Assembly: GCF_001439915.1 (NCBI RefSeq)
Contig: NZ_LMBW01000007.1
Location: 62,001-126,000 of the forward strand
DNA from: Fredinandcohnia humi
GTDB taxonomy: Bacteria > Bacillota > Bacilli > Bacillales > Bacillaceae_L
Direction: 5' to 3'
DNA length: 64,000 nt
In this document: positions 43,977 through 52,864 of the stretch, piece by piece
How the letters are laid out: each line of letters begins with the position of its first letter
Position numbering within the stretch: the first letter of the stretch is position 1
The notes under the pieces: model-generated
What the model saw: only the letters and a program-made list of their open reading frames with translations
Database searches by the model: none
What the model was told of the DNA's origin: nothing
Position numbers and translations under genes: made by a program

Positions 43977-44426
43977 ATGGCGAAAACAAACATTAAGGAA
44001 TTAGTTGATTTATATTTAGACGTTTCATTTTCAGTAAATACAATTGCAGAGTCGCTTGTGAAGGAACAAATCGGAAGCGATCTTACAAATGATCAGCATT
44101 ATACACTTCGCTACATAAATAAGGTAGGCTCGTGTACATCTACAGAACTTGCAGAGGTTTTTGATGTGAAAAAAAGCGCCATCACGGCCATCATTAATCG
44201 CCTTTTCGAAAAAGGCTTGATTCAACGAACGCGTGATGAAAATGATCGGCGACTTGTTTACTTAACATTGTCAGACAAAGGAAATGTACTATTTTCAAAG
44301 ACAGAGGAGCGGGTTCATAAGCTTGTCGAGTCTATCATTGGTGAATTTTCAGAAGAAGAAATTGTTCAATTTCTTAAAACCTATGAAAAACTAAATGGAA
44401 TCCTAAAACAAATAAAAAATAATTAG
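43977..44426 (+). CDS. MarR-family transcriptional regulator
   Basis: A 149-aa winged-helix repressor: HYTLRYINKVGSCTSTELAEVFDVKKSAITAIINRLFEKGLIQRTRDENDRRLVYLTLSDKG. The DENDRR wing is typical of the family. ATG 43977 follows GAGGTGA. It precedes the MmpL gene by 14 bp, so it probably controls its own operon in response to a drug or lipid-like ligand. Confidence 0.93.
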   Translation: MAKTNIKELVDLYLDVSFSVNTIAESLVKEQIGSDLTNDQHYTLRYINKVGSCTSTELAEVFDVKKSAITAIINRLFEKGLIQRTRDENDRRLVYLTLSDKGNVLFSKTEERVHKLVESIIGEFSEEEIVQFLKTYEKLNGILKQIKNN

Positions 44427-44440
44427 GTGGTGGATTAAGT

Positions 44441-47400
44441 ATGAATTTTATCATTAAACGGAAATGGTTTGTCCTTATTGCATGGATTGTTGTCGTAGCG
44501 GGATTATTTCTTGTCGCTCCAAATATGGCGGACCTTGTCCGTGAAAAGGGCCAGATTACCGTTCCGGATGAATACTCATCCTCCATTGCTGGAAAAATTT
44601 TAAACGATGCCCAGTCCCAGGAGGGCGGAGGGAATGAAACTCAGGTAGCACTTGTGTTCCACGATGAAAAAAAGCTTACAGAAGACGAAATCAAGGAAGC
44701 AGAAAAAGCAATCCGACTTCTTGAAGAGAAGAAAGATGAAATTGGCATTACCGAAATCCTGACTCATTTTAACGAAGAAACATTAAAAGAACAGCTGGTT
44801 TCCGAGGATGGGAAATCAATCCTTGCTTCCGTAACAGTAAGCTGGAATGATCGCGAGCCAAAAGAGGTTTCGGATGCCCTATATCAAGCAATTGAAGATG
44901 TAAAAGTAGACCACTATTACACCAGTGCATGGCTTATTACTGAAGACCTAATGACAAGTTCACAAGAAGGCTTGAAAAAGACTGAAGGTATTACCGTTGC
45001 CTTTATTCTTGTCGTTCTTTTACTTGTGTTTAGATCCTTAATTGCACCTATTATTCCACTTGTAACCGTTGGACTTTCCTATCTTGCAGCACAATCGATT
45101 GTTTCGATGTTGGTTGATAAATTCGATTTTCCGATTTCAACATATACGCAGATTTTCTTAGTTGCCATCATGTTTGGAATCGGTACAGACTACTGTATCT
45201 TGCTGCTAAGTCGTTTTAAAGAGGAGCTTTCACATCGTGAGAGTTTAACAGAAGCGATTATTGAAACGTACAAAAATGCAGGGCGCACCGTTCTTTTTAG
45301 CGGGATTGCGGTAATGATTGGCTTTGCTGCCATTGGCTTTTCACAATTTATTTTATATCAATCTGCTGTTGCGGTAGCTGTAGGGGTAGCACTATTATTA
45401 GGTGCCTTATTCACGGTTGTTCCATTCTTTATGGCCGTATTAGGGAAAAAATTATTCTGGCCATCTAAAAAGAATTTGGAACATGCGGACAGCAAAATTT
45501 GGGCAATTGCTGGTCGATTTTCATTACGTCGCCCACTCCTTTCTCTATTAGTTGTAGCGGCAATCGTTGCTCCATTTTTATTTGTGTATGATGGCGATCT
45601 TTCCTATAATTCCTTAGAGGAATTAAGTGGAGATGTGAATTCGATTAAAGCCTTCGACGCGATTGCAGGAAGCTTCGGACCTGGTGAATCGATGCCAACC
45701 CAAATCGTTGTGAAAAATGATGAGGCAATGGATTCCACCGAATATATTGAACTAGCAGAAAAAATCAGCCAAGAAGTTGAAAATGTAGACTTAGTTGACA
45801 CAGTCCGCTCAGTCACTAGACCAACTGGCGCACTAATTGATGATTTATTTGTTGCTAACCAAGCAAAAACACTTGAAGAAGGTCTTGGAGAAGGAAAAGA
45901 TGGACTCACTCAAATTAAGGATGGCCTAGAGGAAGCAGGTAGTGAGCTTGCAAAATCAGAGCCTGAGCTTAAAACGGCTACAGATGGCATCGGTGACTTA
46001 ATCACAGGTACAAATACGGTCAAATCAAACTTAACTAAGATCCAAACTGGTCTTTCGGATATTGAATCTGGTCTCCGTAGTGGTACAGCTGGAATCGATA
46101 CGATGATTGCCGAGGTTAATAAGGCAAAAGCCGGAGCGGAGGAATTATTAAAATACTATAATACGAATCTATTAGTTGGGTATAAAGAAACTCAAGGTGG
46201 AATTGCTTCCTTACTTGATCAATACTCGGGGGTGGCTTCTCAATTAGATGAGCTATCAACTCAATTGAATCATTTTACTAAACAAGGTTTCGAGGATTTT
46301 GAGGGTAGAAACCTAGGGGTTACAGAAGATCCATTTTACGGTGGGATGAAAGATAGTATTCAGCAATTACAACAAGGAATCCCAGCATTATCTGGTGGTA
46401 TAAAGACAATAAATGGATATCTTTCAGAGGCAAATAATGGATTGATAGAAGCTAATGCAGGCTTTGAACAATTACTGAAAGAACAAGCAGCACTTCCACC
46501 AGGGCTAGACCAACTGGTTGAAGGCCTAAAAGAGCTACAAGGAGGGCTAGCCGAAGCTGCAAAAGGCCAAGGACAAATTGTTCAAGGAATGCCACAAATT
46601 ACAAATGGTTTAACGGGCATTAATGATGGCCAAAAGCAGCTTCTTGATGGCTTTGGAAGTCTCGGTGGTCAAATCACGCAATTAGCAGATGGACTTACCC
46701 AAAGTGCGGAGGGGCTTGGACAGGTTTCAGATGGGTTAGGATCTGCACAAGAATATCTATCTGACCTATCTAAATCTGAGGAATTAAATGCTTTTTACAT
46801 GCCGGAAGAAGTGCTTGAAAGTGAGGATTTCGCGCAGGTCCTAGATGTATACATGTCTAAAGACCGCAAAATCATGACATTTGATGTCATATTTGAGGCA
46901 AACCCCTATTCAAACGAAGCGATGGCTCAAATCGATGAAATCAATGCGGCAGTTGAACGTGCAACGAAGGGTACAAAGCTTGAAAATGCGGATGTCGCCC
47001 TAGGCGGTATCACAAGCACAAATACAGATTTAAGCACAATGTCTGAACAGGATTATTCTCGAACAATTGTCTTGATGCTTATTGGGATCTCGCTAATTTT
47101 AATTTTCTTGTTCCGTTCGTTAATCATGCCAATCTATATCATTGGTTCATTGATTTTAACCTATTACACATCGATGGCGATCAATGAAGTGATTTTTGTA
47201 AATATTCTAGGGCTTACCGGTATTAGCTGGGCAGTTCCATTCTTTGGATTTGTTATCCTCGTTGCGCTCGGGGTTGACTATAGTATCTTCTTAATGGACC
47301 GCTTTAACGAATTCCGCGATATCTCGGTGGCAGATGCAATGCTTCTTTCGATGAAGAAGATGGGAACTGTTATTATTTCAGCTGCCATCATTCTTGGAGG

Positions 47401-47572
47401 GACATTTGCCGCAATGATGCCTTCTGGAATGCTATCCTTGCTCCAAATTGCGTCAATCACACTCGTCGGCCTCATGCTGTACGCATTTGTGATATTGCCA
47501 TTATTTATTCCAGTGATGGTCAAAAACTTTGGTATTGCAAACTGGTGGCCGTTCAAACGACCAACAAATTAA
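44441..47572 (+). CDS. MMPL/RND-family exporter with a long coiled extracellular region
   Basis: A 1043-aa transporter. Two sets of about six helices frame it: the first has FRSLIAPIIPLVTVGLSYL and FGIGTDYCILLLSRFKEEL; the second has FRSLIMPIYIIG and VALGVDYSIFLMDRFNEF, both with the conserved Asp-Tyr proton-relay motif. Residues about 480-790 form a Gly/Gln-rich helical repeat (GLTQIKDGLEEAGSEL, LQGGLAEAAKGQGQIVQGM) like the YhgE/Pip family. It resembles B. subtilis YdgH. It likely exports lipids or toxic amphiphiles. ATG 44441 follows AGGTGGTGG. Confidence 0.9.
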   Translation: MNFIIKRKWFVLIAWIVVVAGLFLVAPNMADLVREKGQITVPDEYSSSIAGKILNDAQSQEGGGNETQVALVFHDEKKLTEDEIKEAEKAIRLLEEKKDEIGITEILTHFNEETLKEQLVSEDGKSILASVTVSWNDREPKEVSDALYQAIEDVKVDHYYTSAWLITEDLMTSSQEGLKKTEGITVAFILVVLLLVFRSLIAPIIPLVTVGLSYLAAQSIVSMLVDKFDFPISTYTQIFLVAIMFGIGTDYCILLLSRFKEELSHRESLTEAIIETYKNAGRTVLFSGIAVMIGFAAIGFSQFILYQSAVAVAVGVALLLGALFTVVPFFMAVLGKKLFWPSKKNLEHADSKIWAIAGRFSLRRPLLSLLVVAAIVAPFLFVYDGDLSYNSLEELSGDVNSIKAFDAIAGSFGPGESMPTQIVVKNDEAMDSTEYIELAEKISQEVENVDLVDTVRSVTRPTGALIDDLFVANQAKTLEEGLGEGKDGLTQIKDGLEEAGSELAKSEPELKTATDGIGDLITGTNTVKSNLTKIQTGLSDIESGLRSGTAGIDTMIAEVNKAKAGAEELLKYYNTNLLVGYKETQGGIASLLDQYSGVASQLDELSTQLNHFTKQGFEDFEGRNLGVTEDPFYGGMKDSIQQLQQGIPALSGGIKTINGYLSEANNGLIEANAGFEQLLKEQAALPPGLDQLVEGLKELQGGLAEAAKGQGQIVQGMPQITNGLTGINDGQKQLLDGFGSLGGQITQLADGLTQSAEGLGQVSDGLGSAQEYLSDLSKSEELNAFYMPEEVLESEDFAQVLDVYMSKDRKIMTFDVIFEANPYSNEAMAQIDEINAAVERATKGTKLENADVALGGITSTNTDLSTMSEQDYSRTIVLMLIGISLILIFLFRSLIMPIYIIGSLILTYYTSMAINEVIFVNILGLTGISWAVPFFGFVILVALGVDYSIFLMDRFNEFRDISVADAMLLSMKKMGTVIISAAIILGGTFAAMMPSGMLSLLQIASITLVGLMLYAFVILPLFIPVMVKNFGIANWWPFKRPTN

Positions 47573-47576
47573 TGAA

Positions 47577-47612
47577 AATGAGGCTCCATTGTAGGGGCCT
47601 CATTGTTTTTTA
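47577..47612 (+). terminator. Terminator of the marR-mmpL operon
   Basis: AATGAGGC pairs with GCCTCATT over a 12-nt loop, followed by G and six T. Confidence 0.85.
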
Positions 47613-47638
47613 GCGATTATTTGTTTTTGAATGAAGTT

Positions 47639-47730
47639 TACTGTCACTATTCCCAAAATACTGTCACTATCTGGAGAATACTGTCACTATTTATAAAATA
47701 CTGTCACTATCCAAAAATTACTGTCACTAA
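47639..47730. repeat. 20-bp-period intergenic repeat array B
   Basis: Five units start at 47639, 47659, 47679, 47699 and 47719, exactly 20 bp apart. Each begins TACTGTCACTA; the remaining 8-9 bases vary but usually end in an A run. The array lies between the mmpL terminator and the promoter of the next gene. No coding frame is supported. Confidence 0.85.
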
Positions 47731-47797
47731 TCGATTTTCCGTAAACAAATATCCCATTATAGTATAATGATGGTACTAATACAGACGGAGGTACAGC

Positions 47798-48856
47798 ATG
47801 CATTTCATACAAATTGGCTCATTAGCCATCATGACAAAATGGGTCATCCTTGGAATTGGAATAATTGCAGGCCTTCTTGTTGCACGTGTATGGTTTGCTA
47901 AAACACAATCGAAAGACATAACCAAAGCCGTACTAAACCTACTCACTAACGCAATTTTCATCGGTTTTCTATCGTGGAAAGGAAGTTTATTAATTCTAGA
48001 ACCAAAACTCGTTTTAAAAAGTCCAATGTCCTTGTTGTACTTTACTGGAGGTACTAAAGGATTAGTGATAGCAGTCATAATCACACTACTTTACTTCCTG
48101 TATCACTTCAAAAAGAAGGCGGTTGATGGATCTATTCTGATTCAATCGATTCTACTAGTAGTCTTCGCAACCATGATGATCTTTGATTTACTAACCTTAT
48201 TTTGGCTTCAAGATCACATTGTCCTTCATTTTATAAAATCAATGAGTGCATTCTTTCTTTTATTGTTGACATTCTATTATAGAGGACAACAGAAAAAGGA
48301 AGTGTTTCATTTGTTTAAAAAGGCGGCACTTATCGTTGGTTTGACGGGGCTTATCGTGTGGACAGTCAATAGCAACCTTTCTTTCGCAACCCAAAATGAA
48401 GAGGTAGCAACAGTAAATCATAAAGTTGGAATTTCCGAAGGTCAAATAGCTCCTGATTTTACCCTAAAAACAATAAGCGGGGAAGAAATAAAGCTTTCAG
48501 CGTTTAGGGGGAAGAGAGTTATTTTAAACTTTTGGGCGAGCTGGTGCCCACCCTGTAAAGCAGAAATGCCTCATATGCAGGAATTTTATGTAGAAAATAG
48601 AGAATCCAATGCAGTACTTTTATCCGTAAATTTAACAACCGCGGAGAAAAAAAGTTCAGATGTGACAAAGTTTGTAGAAGAGTACGAGCTAACATTTCCA
48701 GTCATGCTTGATGAGCAAGGGGATATCGGACAAATTTATCAGGCCTATGCCATTCCGACAAGCTATTTAATTGATTCAAAGGGCATTATCCGTAAAAAAA
48801 TCGTGGGGCCGATGGATAAAGAAATGATGAATGAGTTAATTAATAGTGTGAAATAG
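47798..48856 (+). CDS. Membrane-anchored ResA/TlpA-type thiol-disulfide oxidoreductase
   Basis: A 352-aa protein: an N-terminal membrane part with five or six helices (residues about 10-195) and a C-terminal thioredoxin-like domain on the outside (about 212-352) with active-site WCPPC (C250, C253), APDFTLKTISGEEIKLS at its start and the cis-Pro motif AIPTSYLIDSKG. It probably reduces or isomerises cysteines of exported proteins or cytochromes. Most ResA proteins have one helix; the large membrane part is unusual. ATG 47798 follows CGGAGG. Confidence 0.88.
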   Translation: MHFIQIGSLAIMTKWVILGIGIIAGLLVARVWFAKTQSKDITKAVLNLLTNAIFIGFLSWKGSLLILEPKLVLKSPMSLLYFTGGTKGLVIAVIITLLYFLYHFKKKAVDGSILIQSILLVVFATMMIFDLLTLFWLQDHIVLHFIKSMSAFFLLLLTFYYRGQQKKEVFHLFKKAALIVGLTGLIVWTVNSNLSFATQNEEVATVNHKVGISEGQIAPDFTLKTISGEEIKLSAFRGKRVILNFWASWCPPCKAEMPHMQEFYVENRESNAVLLSVNLTTAEKKSSDVTKFVEEYELTFPVMLDEQGDIGQIYQAYAIPTSYLIDSKGIIRKKIVGPMDKEMMNELINSVK

Positions 48857-48860
48857 CGGT

Positions 48861-48895
48861 AAAAGAAAAGTGAGCCAATCACTTTTCTTTTTTTT
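48861..48895. terminator. Bidirectional terminator between convergent genes
   Basis: GAAAAGTGA pairs with TCACTTTTC around GCCAA, with A and T runs on the two sides. Confidence 0.92.
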
Positions 48896-49463
48896 CATCT
48901 TGTTCAGTTATTAACTCATCAACCAATGTTTCCGCAGCACGACGATAAAATTGACTAACTGTTATAAAGGATAGAATTAAAAGCACCCTTTTTAGTTGTT
49001 CATCCTCGGCAGAACCCATTTCTTCCGCTACATCCTTCATTTTTATATCAATATCCTCTTTAAATTCGGCCGTATTTTTTTTATATAAAGCAAGATAGCT
49101 TCCGTAAAATTTCTCGAGGTGGAACTCCTCATCATTCATGATCCTATCATTTACACCATCAAGTGTTGCCTTAATATCATTGATTGATAGACCACTTTTT
49201 AGTTGATATATCATGCTTAATAAAATCAAATGGCTTCTAGAATATTTTTTATTTTTTATCGGGACCAATAGCTTACCTTTGGCGTAATTGTTGATCATTG
49301 TTTTCGTGAGGATCTTTTCATCCTCATTTCTCTTAGCAGAGTTAAATGTATTTTCAAAGAGTTGAATGACTTGGTCCATATATAAATCAATTTGTGGAAT
49401 ATCCTCTAAAAAAATATTTTTATCCATTTTTAAAACGTTAAGTAAATCCCTCTCAATCTCCAC
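48879..49463 (-). CDS. DUF1836 family protein
   Basis: A 194-aa helical protein. The N-terminal half holds the DUF1836 pattern with a possible MerR-like DNA-binding part (IPQIDLYMDQVIQLFE, LTKTMINNYAKGKLLVPIKNKKYSRSHLILLSMIYQLKSGLSINDIKATL). It probably acts as a regulator. The start is GTG 49463 on the minus strand, 8 nt after GAGG. It converges on the thioredoxin gene. Confidence 0.82.
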   Translation of the reverse strand: MEIERDLLNVLKMDKNIFLEDIPQIDLYMDQVIQLFENTFNSAKRNEDEKILTKTMINNYAKGKLLVPIKNKKYSRSHLILLSMIYQLKSGLSINDIKATLDGVNDRIMNDEEFHLEKFYGSYLALYKKNTAEFKEDIDIKMKDVAEEMGSAEDEQLKRVLLILSFITVSQFYRRAAETLVDELITEQDEKKEK

Positions 49464-49531
49464 TGTAACAACCTCATTTTTTCGATATTATTTGTTACTA
49501 AGTTTACCCTAAAACCACCAGTAAGTAAACC

Positions 49532-49560
49532 TTGACTACATAGTGTAATGCGTATATGAT
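49532..49560 (+). promoter_or_regulatory. Sigma-A promoter of the SGNH hydrolase gene
   Basis: TTGACT (49532-49537), 17-bp spacer, TATGAT (49555-49560). TATATGT (49561-49567) and ACATATA (49581-49587) form a dyad at the start site. Confidence 0.7.
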
Positions 49561-49626
49561 TATATGTAGTAACGAAAACCACATATAGTGGTAATGTGAA
49601 TAAAAATTAGATAAGCGGTGATAAAT

Positions 49627-50304
49627 ATGAAAATTGTTTGTTTTGGTGATAGTTTAACGAGAGGTGTATCTTTTGTGAAAGGTCGCATGCGAATCTTAAA
49701 AGAGAATTATCCAGCATTTTTACAGCAATTCGCTTCCGATCATTTCACTGTTATTAATAAAGGTGTCTTTAATGATAATTCCGATTTGTTATTGTCACGT
49801 GTTGAGAAGGATGTAATTGCCGAACATCCAGATTACGTCATTATTAATATTGGCGGCAATGACTGTAATTTTAAATGGGATGAAGTGGCTGAAAACCCTG
49901 AAGCCCGTCATCAACCAATTGTCCCGATCGAACGCTATATTGAAAACCTAAAACTAATGATTTATAAAATACAAGAAACAAATAGCACGCCTATTTTGAT
50001 GACATTGCCGCCCCTTGACCCCGTTCGATATTATCGGATGCTTGCAAAAACGTATGGAAGCTCAATCAGCCATTGGATTAGTCTTCAAGGTGGAATTGAG
50101 CATTGGCACGGCCTTTATAATCGCAGCTTGAATAGCTTGGCTGGGCAATTAAATGTCCGAAAGATTGATGTGCGGTCAGCTATGAAACATTCAGGGGACT
50201 TAAATGACTTTATCAGTGATGATGGCATTCATTTGACAGGTGAAGGCTACAAAACAATGAGTAGTGAAGTTTTTAGTTCATTATTAAAAAATGCAACAAT
50301 ATGA
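49627..50304 (+). CDS. SGNH/GDSL-family hydrolase
   Basis: A 225-aa esterase-like enzyme. Block I CFGDSLTRG holds the nucleophile S9, block III IGGND the oxyanion Asn, and block V DGIHLTGEGY the Asp/His pair. No signal peptide is seen, so it acts in the cytoplasm on an ester or acyl group of unknown identity. ATG 49627 follows AGCGGTGA; a GTG at 49618 lies within that site. Confidence 0.9.
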   Translation: MKIVCFGDSLTRGVSFVKGRMRILKENYPAFLQQFASDHFTVINKGVFNDNSDLLLSRVEKDVIAEHPDYVIINIGGNDCNFKWDEVAENPEARHQPIVPIERYIENLKLMIYKIQETNSTPILMTLPPLDPVRYYRMLAKTYGSSISHWISLQGGIEHWHGLYNRSLNSLAGQLNVRKIDVRSAMKHSGDLNDFISDDGIHLTGEGYKTMSSEVFSSLLKNATI

Positions 50305-50334
50305 AGTGCCACAAGTCTTTGGTGGCATTTTTTT
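50304..50334 (+). terminator. Terminator after the SGNH hydrolase
   Basis: AGTGCCAC pairs with GTGGCATT (one G-U), then a T run. Confidence 0.82.
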
Positions 50335-50445
50335 ATATTGAAGAATACATCAGAGGTAATGTGAAAAAACTGTATATCAATGGACATAAACTTTAATGAA
50401 AGATAAGATAAATACATGAAAAAAGAGAAAAGGTAGATGAAAAAA

Positions 50446-51024
50446 ATGTACTACAAATCTGATTACATACTTACGATGAAGGATATTGTTCGTGAGGGAC
50501 ATCCGATTTTAGCCAAGAAAACGGAGGAGGTTCCTATCCCACTTTCGGAAGAAGACAAGGAATCCCTCATTAGCATGATGAATTATGTAAAAAATAGCCA
50601 GGATCCAGTCCTCGCGAAAAAGTTCGGGTTACGTCCGGGAGTTGGTTTATCTGCTAACCAAGTCGGTCTTACTAAACGAATGTTTGTCACATATTTTACG
50701 GACTTTGATGACAAATTATATGAGTATTATCTAGTCAATCCGAAAATTATCAGCCATTCTGTTTCGATGACTTATTTGCCGGAAGGGGAAGGATGTCTTT
50801 CAGTGGATCGACCAGTAGAGGGCTATGTTCCGAGATATGAAAAAATCAAAATAAAAGCATCCGATATAAACGGACAAGAGGTTTCACTACGCTTAAAAGG
50901 GTATGCTTCCGTTGTTTTCCAACATGAAATCGATCATCTGAACGGAATTATGTTTTACGATCATATCAACAAAGAAAATCCATTTAAGCTTCCTGAAAAT
51001 GTAGCAATTAAAAGTCTATACTAA
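50446..51024 (+). CDS. def: Peptide deformylase
   Basis: A 192-aa metallo-enzyme that removes the formyl group from new proteins. Motif I GVGLSANQVG, motif II EGCLSV (metal Cys) and motif III QHEIDHLNG (metal His pair, catalytic Glu) are all present. Length and insertions match the Gram-positive type II form (B. subtilis YkrB/DefB). ATG 50446 gives a fitting distance to AAAAGG; ATG 50437 is very close to it. It is followed by patB 16 bp downstream. Confidence 0.95.
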   Translation: MYYKSDYILTMKDIVREGHPILAKKTEEVPIPLSEEDKESLISMMNYVKNSQDPVLAKKFGLRPGVGLSANQVGLTKRMFVTYFTDFDDKLYEYYLVNPKIISHSVSMTYLPEGEGCLSVDRPVEGYVPRYEKIKIKASDINGQEVSLRLKGYASVVFQHEIDHLNGIMFYDHINKENPFKLPENVAIKSLY

Positions 51025-51040
51025 TTGGAGGGGTTGGCTC

Positions 51041-52213
51041 TTGAAGTATAATTTTAATGAATCGATTAATCGATTACAGACGAATTCAGTGAAGTGGGAC
51101 GAGGTCGAAAATTTATTTGGTGACAAGGAAATACTTCCGATGTGGGTCGCTGACATGGATTTTAAAGTCCCGCAGCCAGTCATTGAGGCTCTACAAAAGA
51201 GAGTGGAGCACGGAATTTATGGGTATACGATAAGACCAGATTCCTATTATGAGGCAACAGTGGGATGGATGGAGCGCCGCCATAATTGGACAATTGAAAA
51301 GGAATGGATTTGTTTTACTCCTGGTGTCGTACCAGCACTTGGAATTCTCGTCCAAAACTTTACAAAACCGGGCGATAAAATTTTGATTCAGCAACCTGTT
51401 TATTATCCGTTTATGAGTGTGATTGAAAAGAATGCCCGGGAAATTGTCAATAATCCGTTACGATTTGAAGAGGGACGTTATTACATGGATTTTGATGACC
51501 TTGAGAAAAAGCTTGATCCGTCTGTAAAAATGATGATTATCTCAAATCCGCATAATCCCGTAGGACGTGTTTGGTCAAAGGAAGAACTGACAAAACTAGG
51601 TGAAATTTGTTTGAAGCACAAAATACTTGTTGTTTCAGATGATATTCATTCTGACCTTCTATATGAAGGAAATGTTCATACTCCATTTGCATCAATTTCT
51701 GAGGAATTTGCCCAAAATTCGATTACGTGCACGGCACCCAGTAAAACCTTTAATCTTGCAGGTCTGCAAACATCTAATATCATTATTCCGAACAAAGAAC
51801 TCCGTGAAAGCTTTAATAAAGCAATCGAGGATCGTTTTATCGGCATGACCAATACATTTGGGGTATCTGCACTAATTTCGGCCTACGAGGAAGGTGATGA
51901 ATGGCTTGACCAGCTCCTCGTCTATTTAAAAGAAAATCTTGAATTTCTAAAAGAGTTTATCAAGTCCAATATTCCTGAGGTAAAAGTGATTGAGCCTGAA
52001 GCAACCTATCTTGTGTGGCTTGATTGCCGTGCACTTGGATTGGAAGCTAAAGACCTAGAACATGTCATCCAAAAACAAGGGAAAGTCGCATTTGATGAGG
52101 GTTATATTTTTGGAAAAGAAGGAGAAGGCTTCACCAGAATAAACATTGCCTGTCCAAGGTCAATATTGGAAGAAGGCTTGAAACGATTTAGCCAGGCACT
52201 AACAAATAGATAA
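51041..52213 (+). CDS. patB: Cystathionine beta-lyase/C-S lyase of the MalY/PatB type
   Basis: A 390-aa PLP enzyme of the fold-type I aminotransferase family. MWVADMDFKVPQPVIEAL, YGYT, NPHNPVGRVW, SDDIHSDL and the PLP-lysine motif APSKTFNLAGLQTSN identify MalY/PatB. It cleaves C-S bonds (cystathionine, cysteine conjugates) to give thiols, pyruvate and ammonia. The start is TTG 51041, 7 nt after GGAGGGG. It probably shares a transcript with def. Confidence 0.93.
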   Translation: MKYNFNESINRLQTNSVKWDEVENLFGDKEILPMWVADMDFKVPQPVIEALQKRVEHGIYGYTIRPDSYYEATVGWMERRHNWTIEKEWICFTPGVVPALGILVQNFTKPGDKILIQQPVYYPFMSVIEKNAREIVNNPLRFEEGRYYMDFDDLEKKLDPSVKMMIISNPHNPVGRVWSKEELTKLGEICLKHKILVVSDDIHSDLLYEGNVHTPFASISEEFAQNSITCTAPSKTFNLAGLQTSNIIIPNKELRESFNKAIEDRFIGMTNTFGVSALISAYEEGDEWLDQLLVYLKENLEFLKEFIKSNIPEVKVIEPEATYLVWLDCRALGLEAKDLEHVIQKQGKVAFDEGYIFGKEGEGFTRINIACPRSILEEGLKRFSQALTNR

Positions 52214-52217
52214 TATA

Positions 52218-52247
52218 AAAAGCTTGAAGGATAAACCTTCAAGCTTT
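52218..52247. terminator. Bidirectional terminator between patB and the DUF4064 gene
   Basis: AAAGCTTGAAGG pairs perfectly with CCTTCAAGCTTT around ATAAA. Confidence 0.92.
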
Positions 52248-52250
52248 ATT

Positions 52251-52682
52251 TTAGTATTCAGGATTAAATGTTTCTTTTTGCTTTCGAACGAGGCAAAGGA
52301 TACCTGCGATTAAATAAAGGATACTTGAAATGATTGAGATTAAGATCGTTGCAAGTGCACTAAGTACAGCTACAACAATTAGAATAATACCAGCAGCTTT
52401 TGGATGTTTATCTCCTTTTAAAAGAATGAGTGATACAATTCCAAGAATAATAGCAAGAATCCCGACAATGATGAAATACCAGCCACCAGCTGACACCATA
52501 TCAGAAAGGAAAGCTAAATCTGTTCCTTGTAGAGATGGATCTTCAGCAACAATAATGTTCTCCATATCCTGCGTAAAACCATTATCGCCACTAAGGCCAA
52601 TAAACATAAACCCAAAAAAACTTATTAATGCAAAAAAACAAGCTCCAATAACCGTTAATACAATTTCCCCTGTACGTTTCAT
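52251..52682 (-). CDS. DUF4064 membrane protein
   Basis: A 143-aa protein with four hydrophobic helices: one at the N-terminus (VLTVIGACFFALISFFGFMFI), then an outside loop (about 30-65), then three (WYFIIVGILAIILGIVSLILL and two more), the DUF4064 arrangement. The function is unknown. Minus-strand ATG 52682 follows GAGGGGG. It has its own promoter (52719-52746). Confidence 0.82.
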   Translation of the reverse strand: MKRTGEIVLTVIGACFFALISFFGFMFIGLSGDNGFTQDMENIIVAEDPSLQGTDLAFLSDMVSAGGWYFIIVGILAIILGIVSLILLKGDKHPKAAGIILIVVAVLSALATILISIISSILYLIAGILCLVRKQKETFNPEY

Positions 52683-52718
52683 AAGATGGTTTCCCCCTCG
52701 TAAAAATGTTTCTTTTTG

Positions 52719-52746
52719 ATTATACTATACAGTACATAGTAGGCAA
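52719..52746 (-). promoter_or_regulatory. Promoter of the DUF4064 gene
   Basis: On the minus strand TTGCCT (52746-52741), 16-bp spacer, TATAAT (52724-52719). Confidence 0.6.
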
Positions 52747-52827
52747 TCTGGTTTTTTCTTAAACCATTCCAAATTTGGAATTACTGTATTTACGGAAATA
52801 GAAGGAAAAAGGTTTCAAAAAGATGTG

Positions 52828-52864
52828 AAAAAAAAAAACGACGTGCCTCTTAAGCGCGTCGTTT
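52828..52864 (-). terminator. Terminator of the DUF3231 gene
   Basis: AAACGACGTGC and GCGCGTCGTTT pair; the A run at 52828-52838 gives the T tail on the minus strand. The gene's stop lies in the stem. Confidence 0.85.

Noticed and set aside
52330-52719. 129-aa plus-strand frame opposite the DUF4064 gene
   Set aside because: It is antisense to a well-supported membrane protein gene, has no ribosome site and shows Ile/Pro-rich shadow composition.
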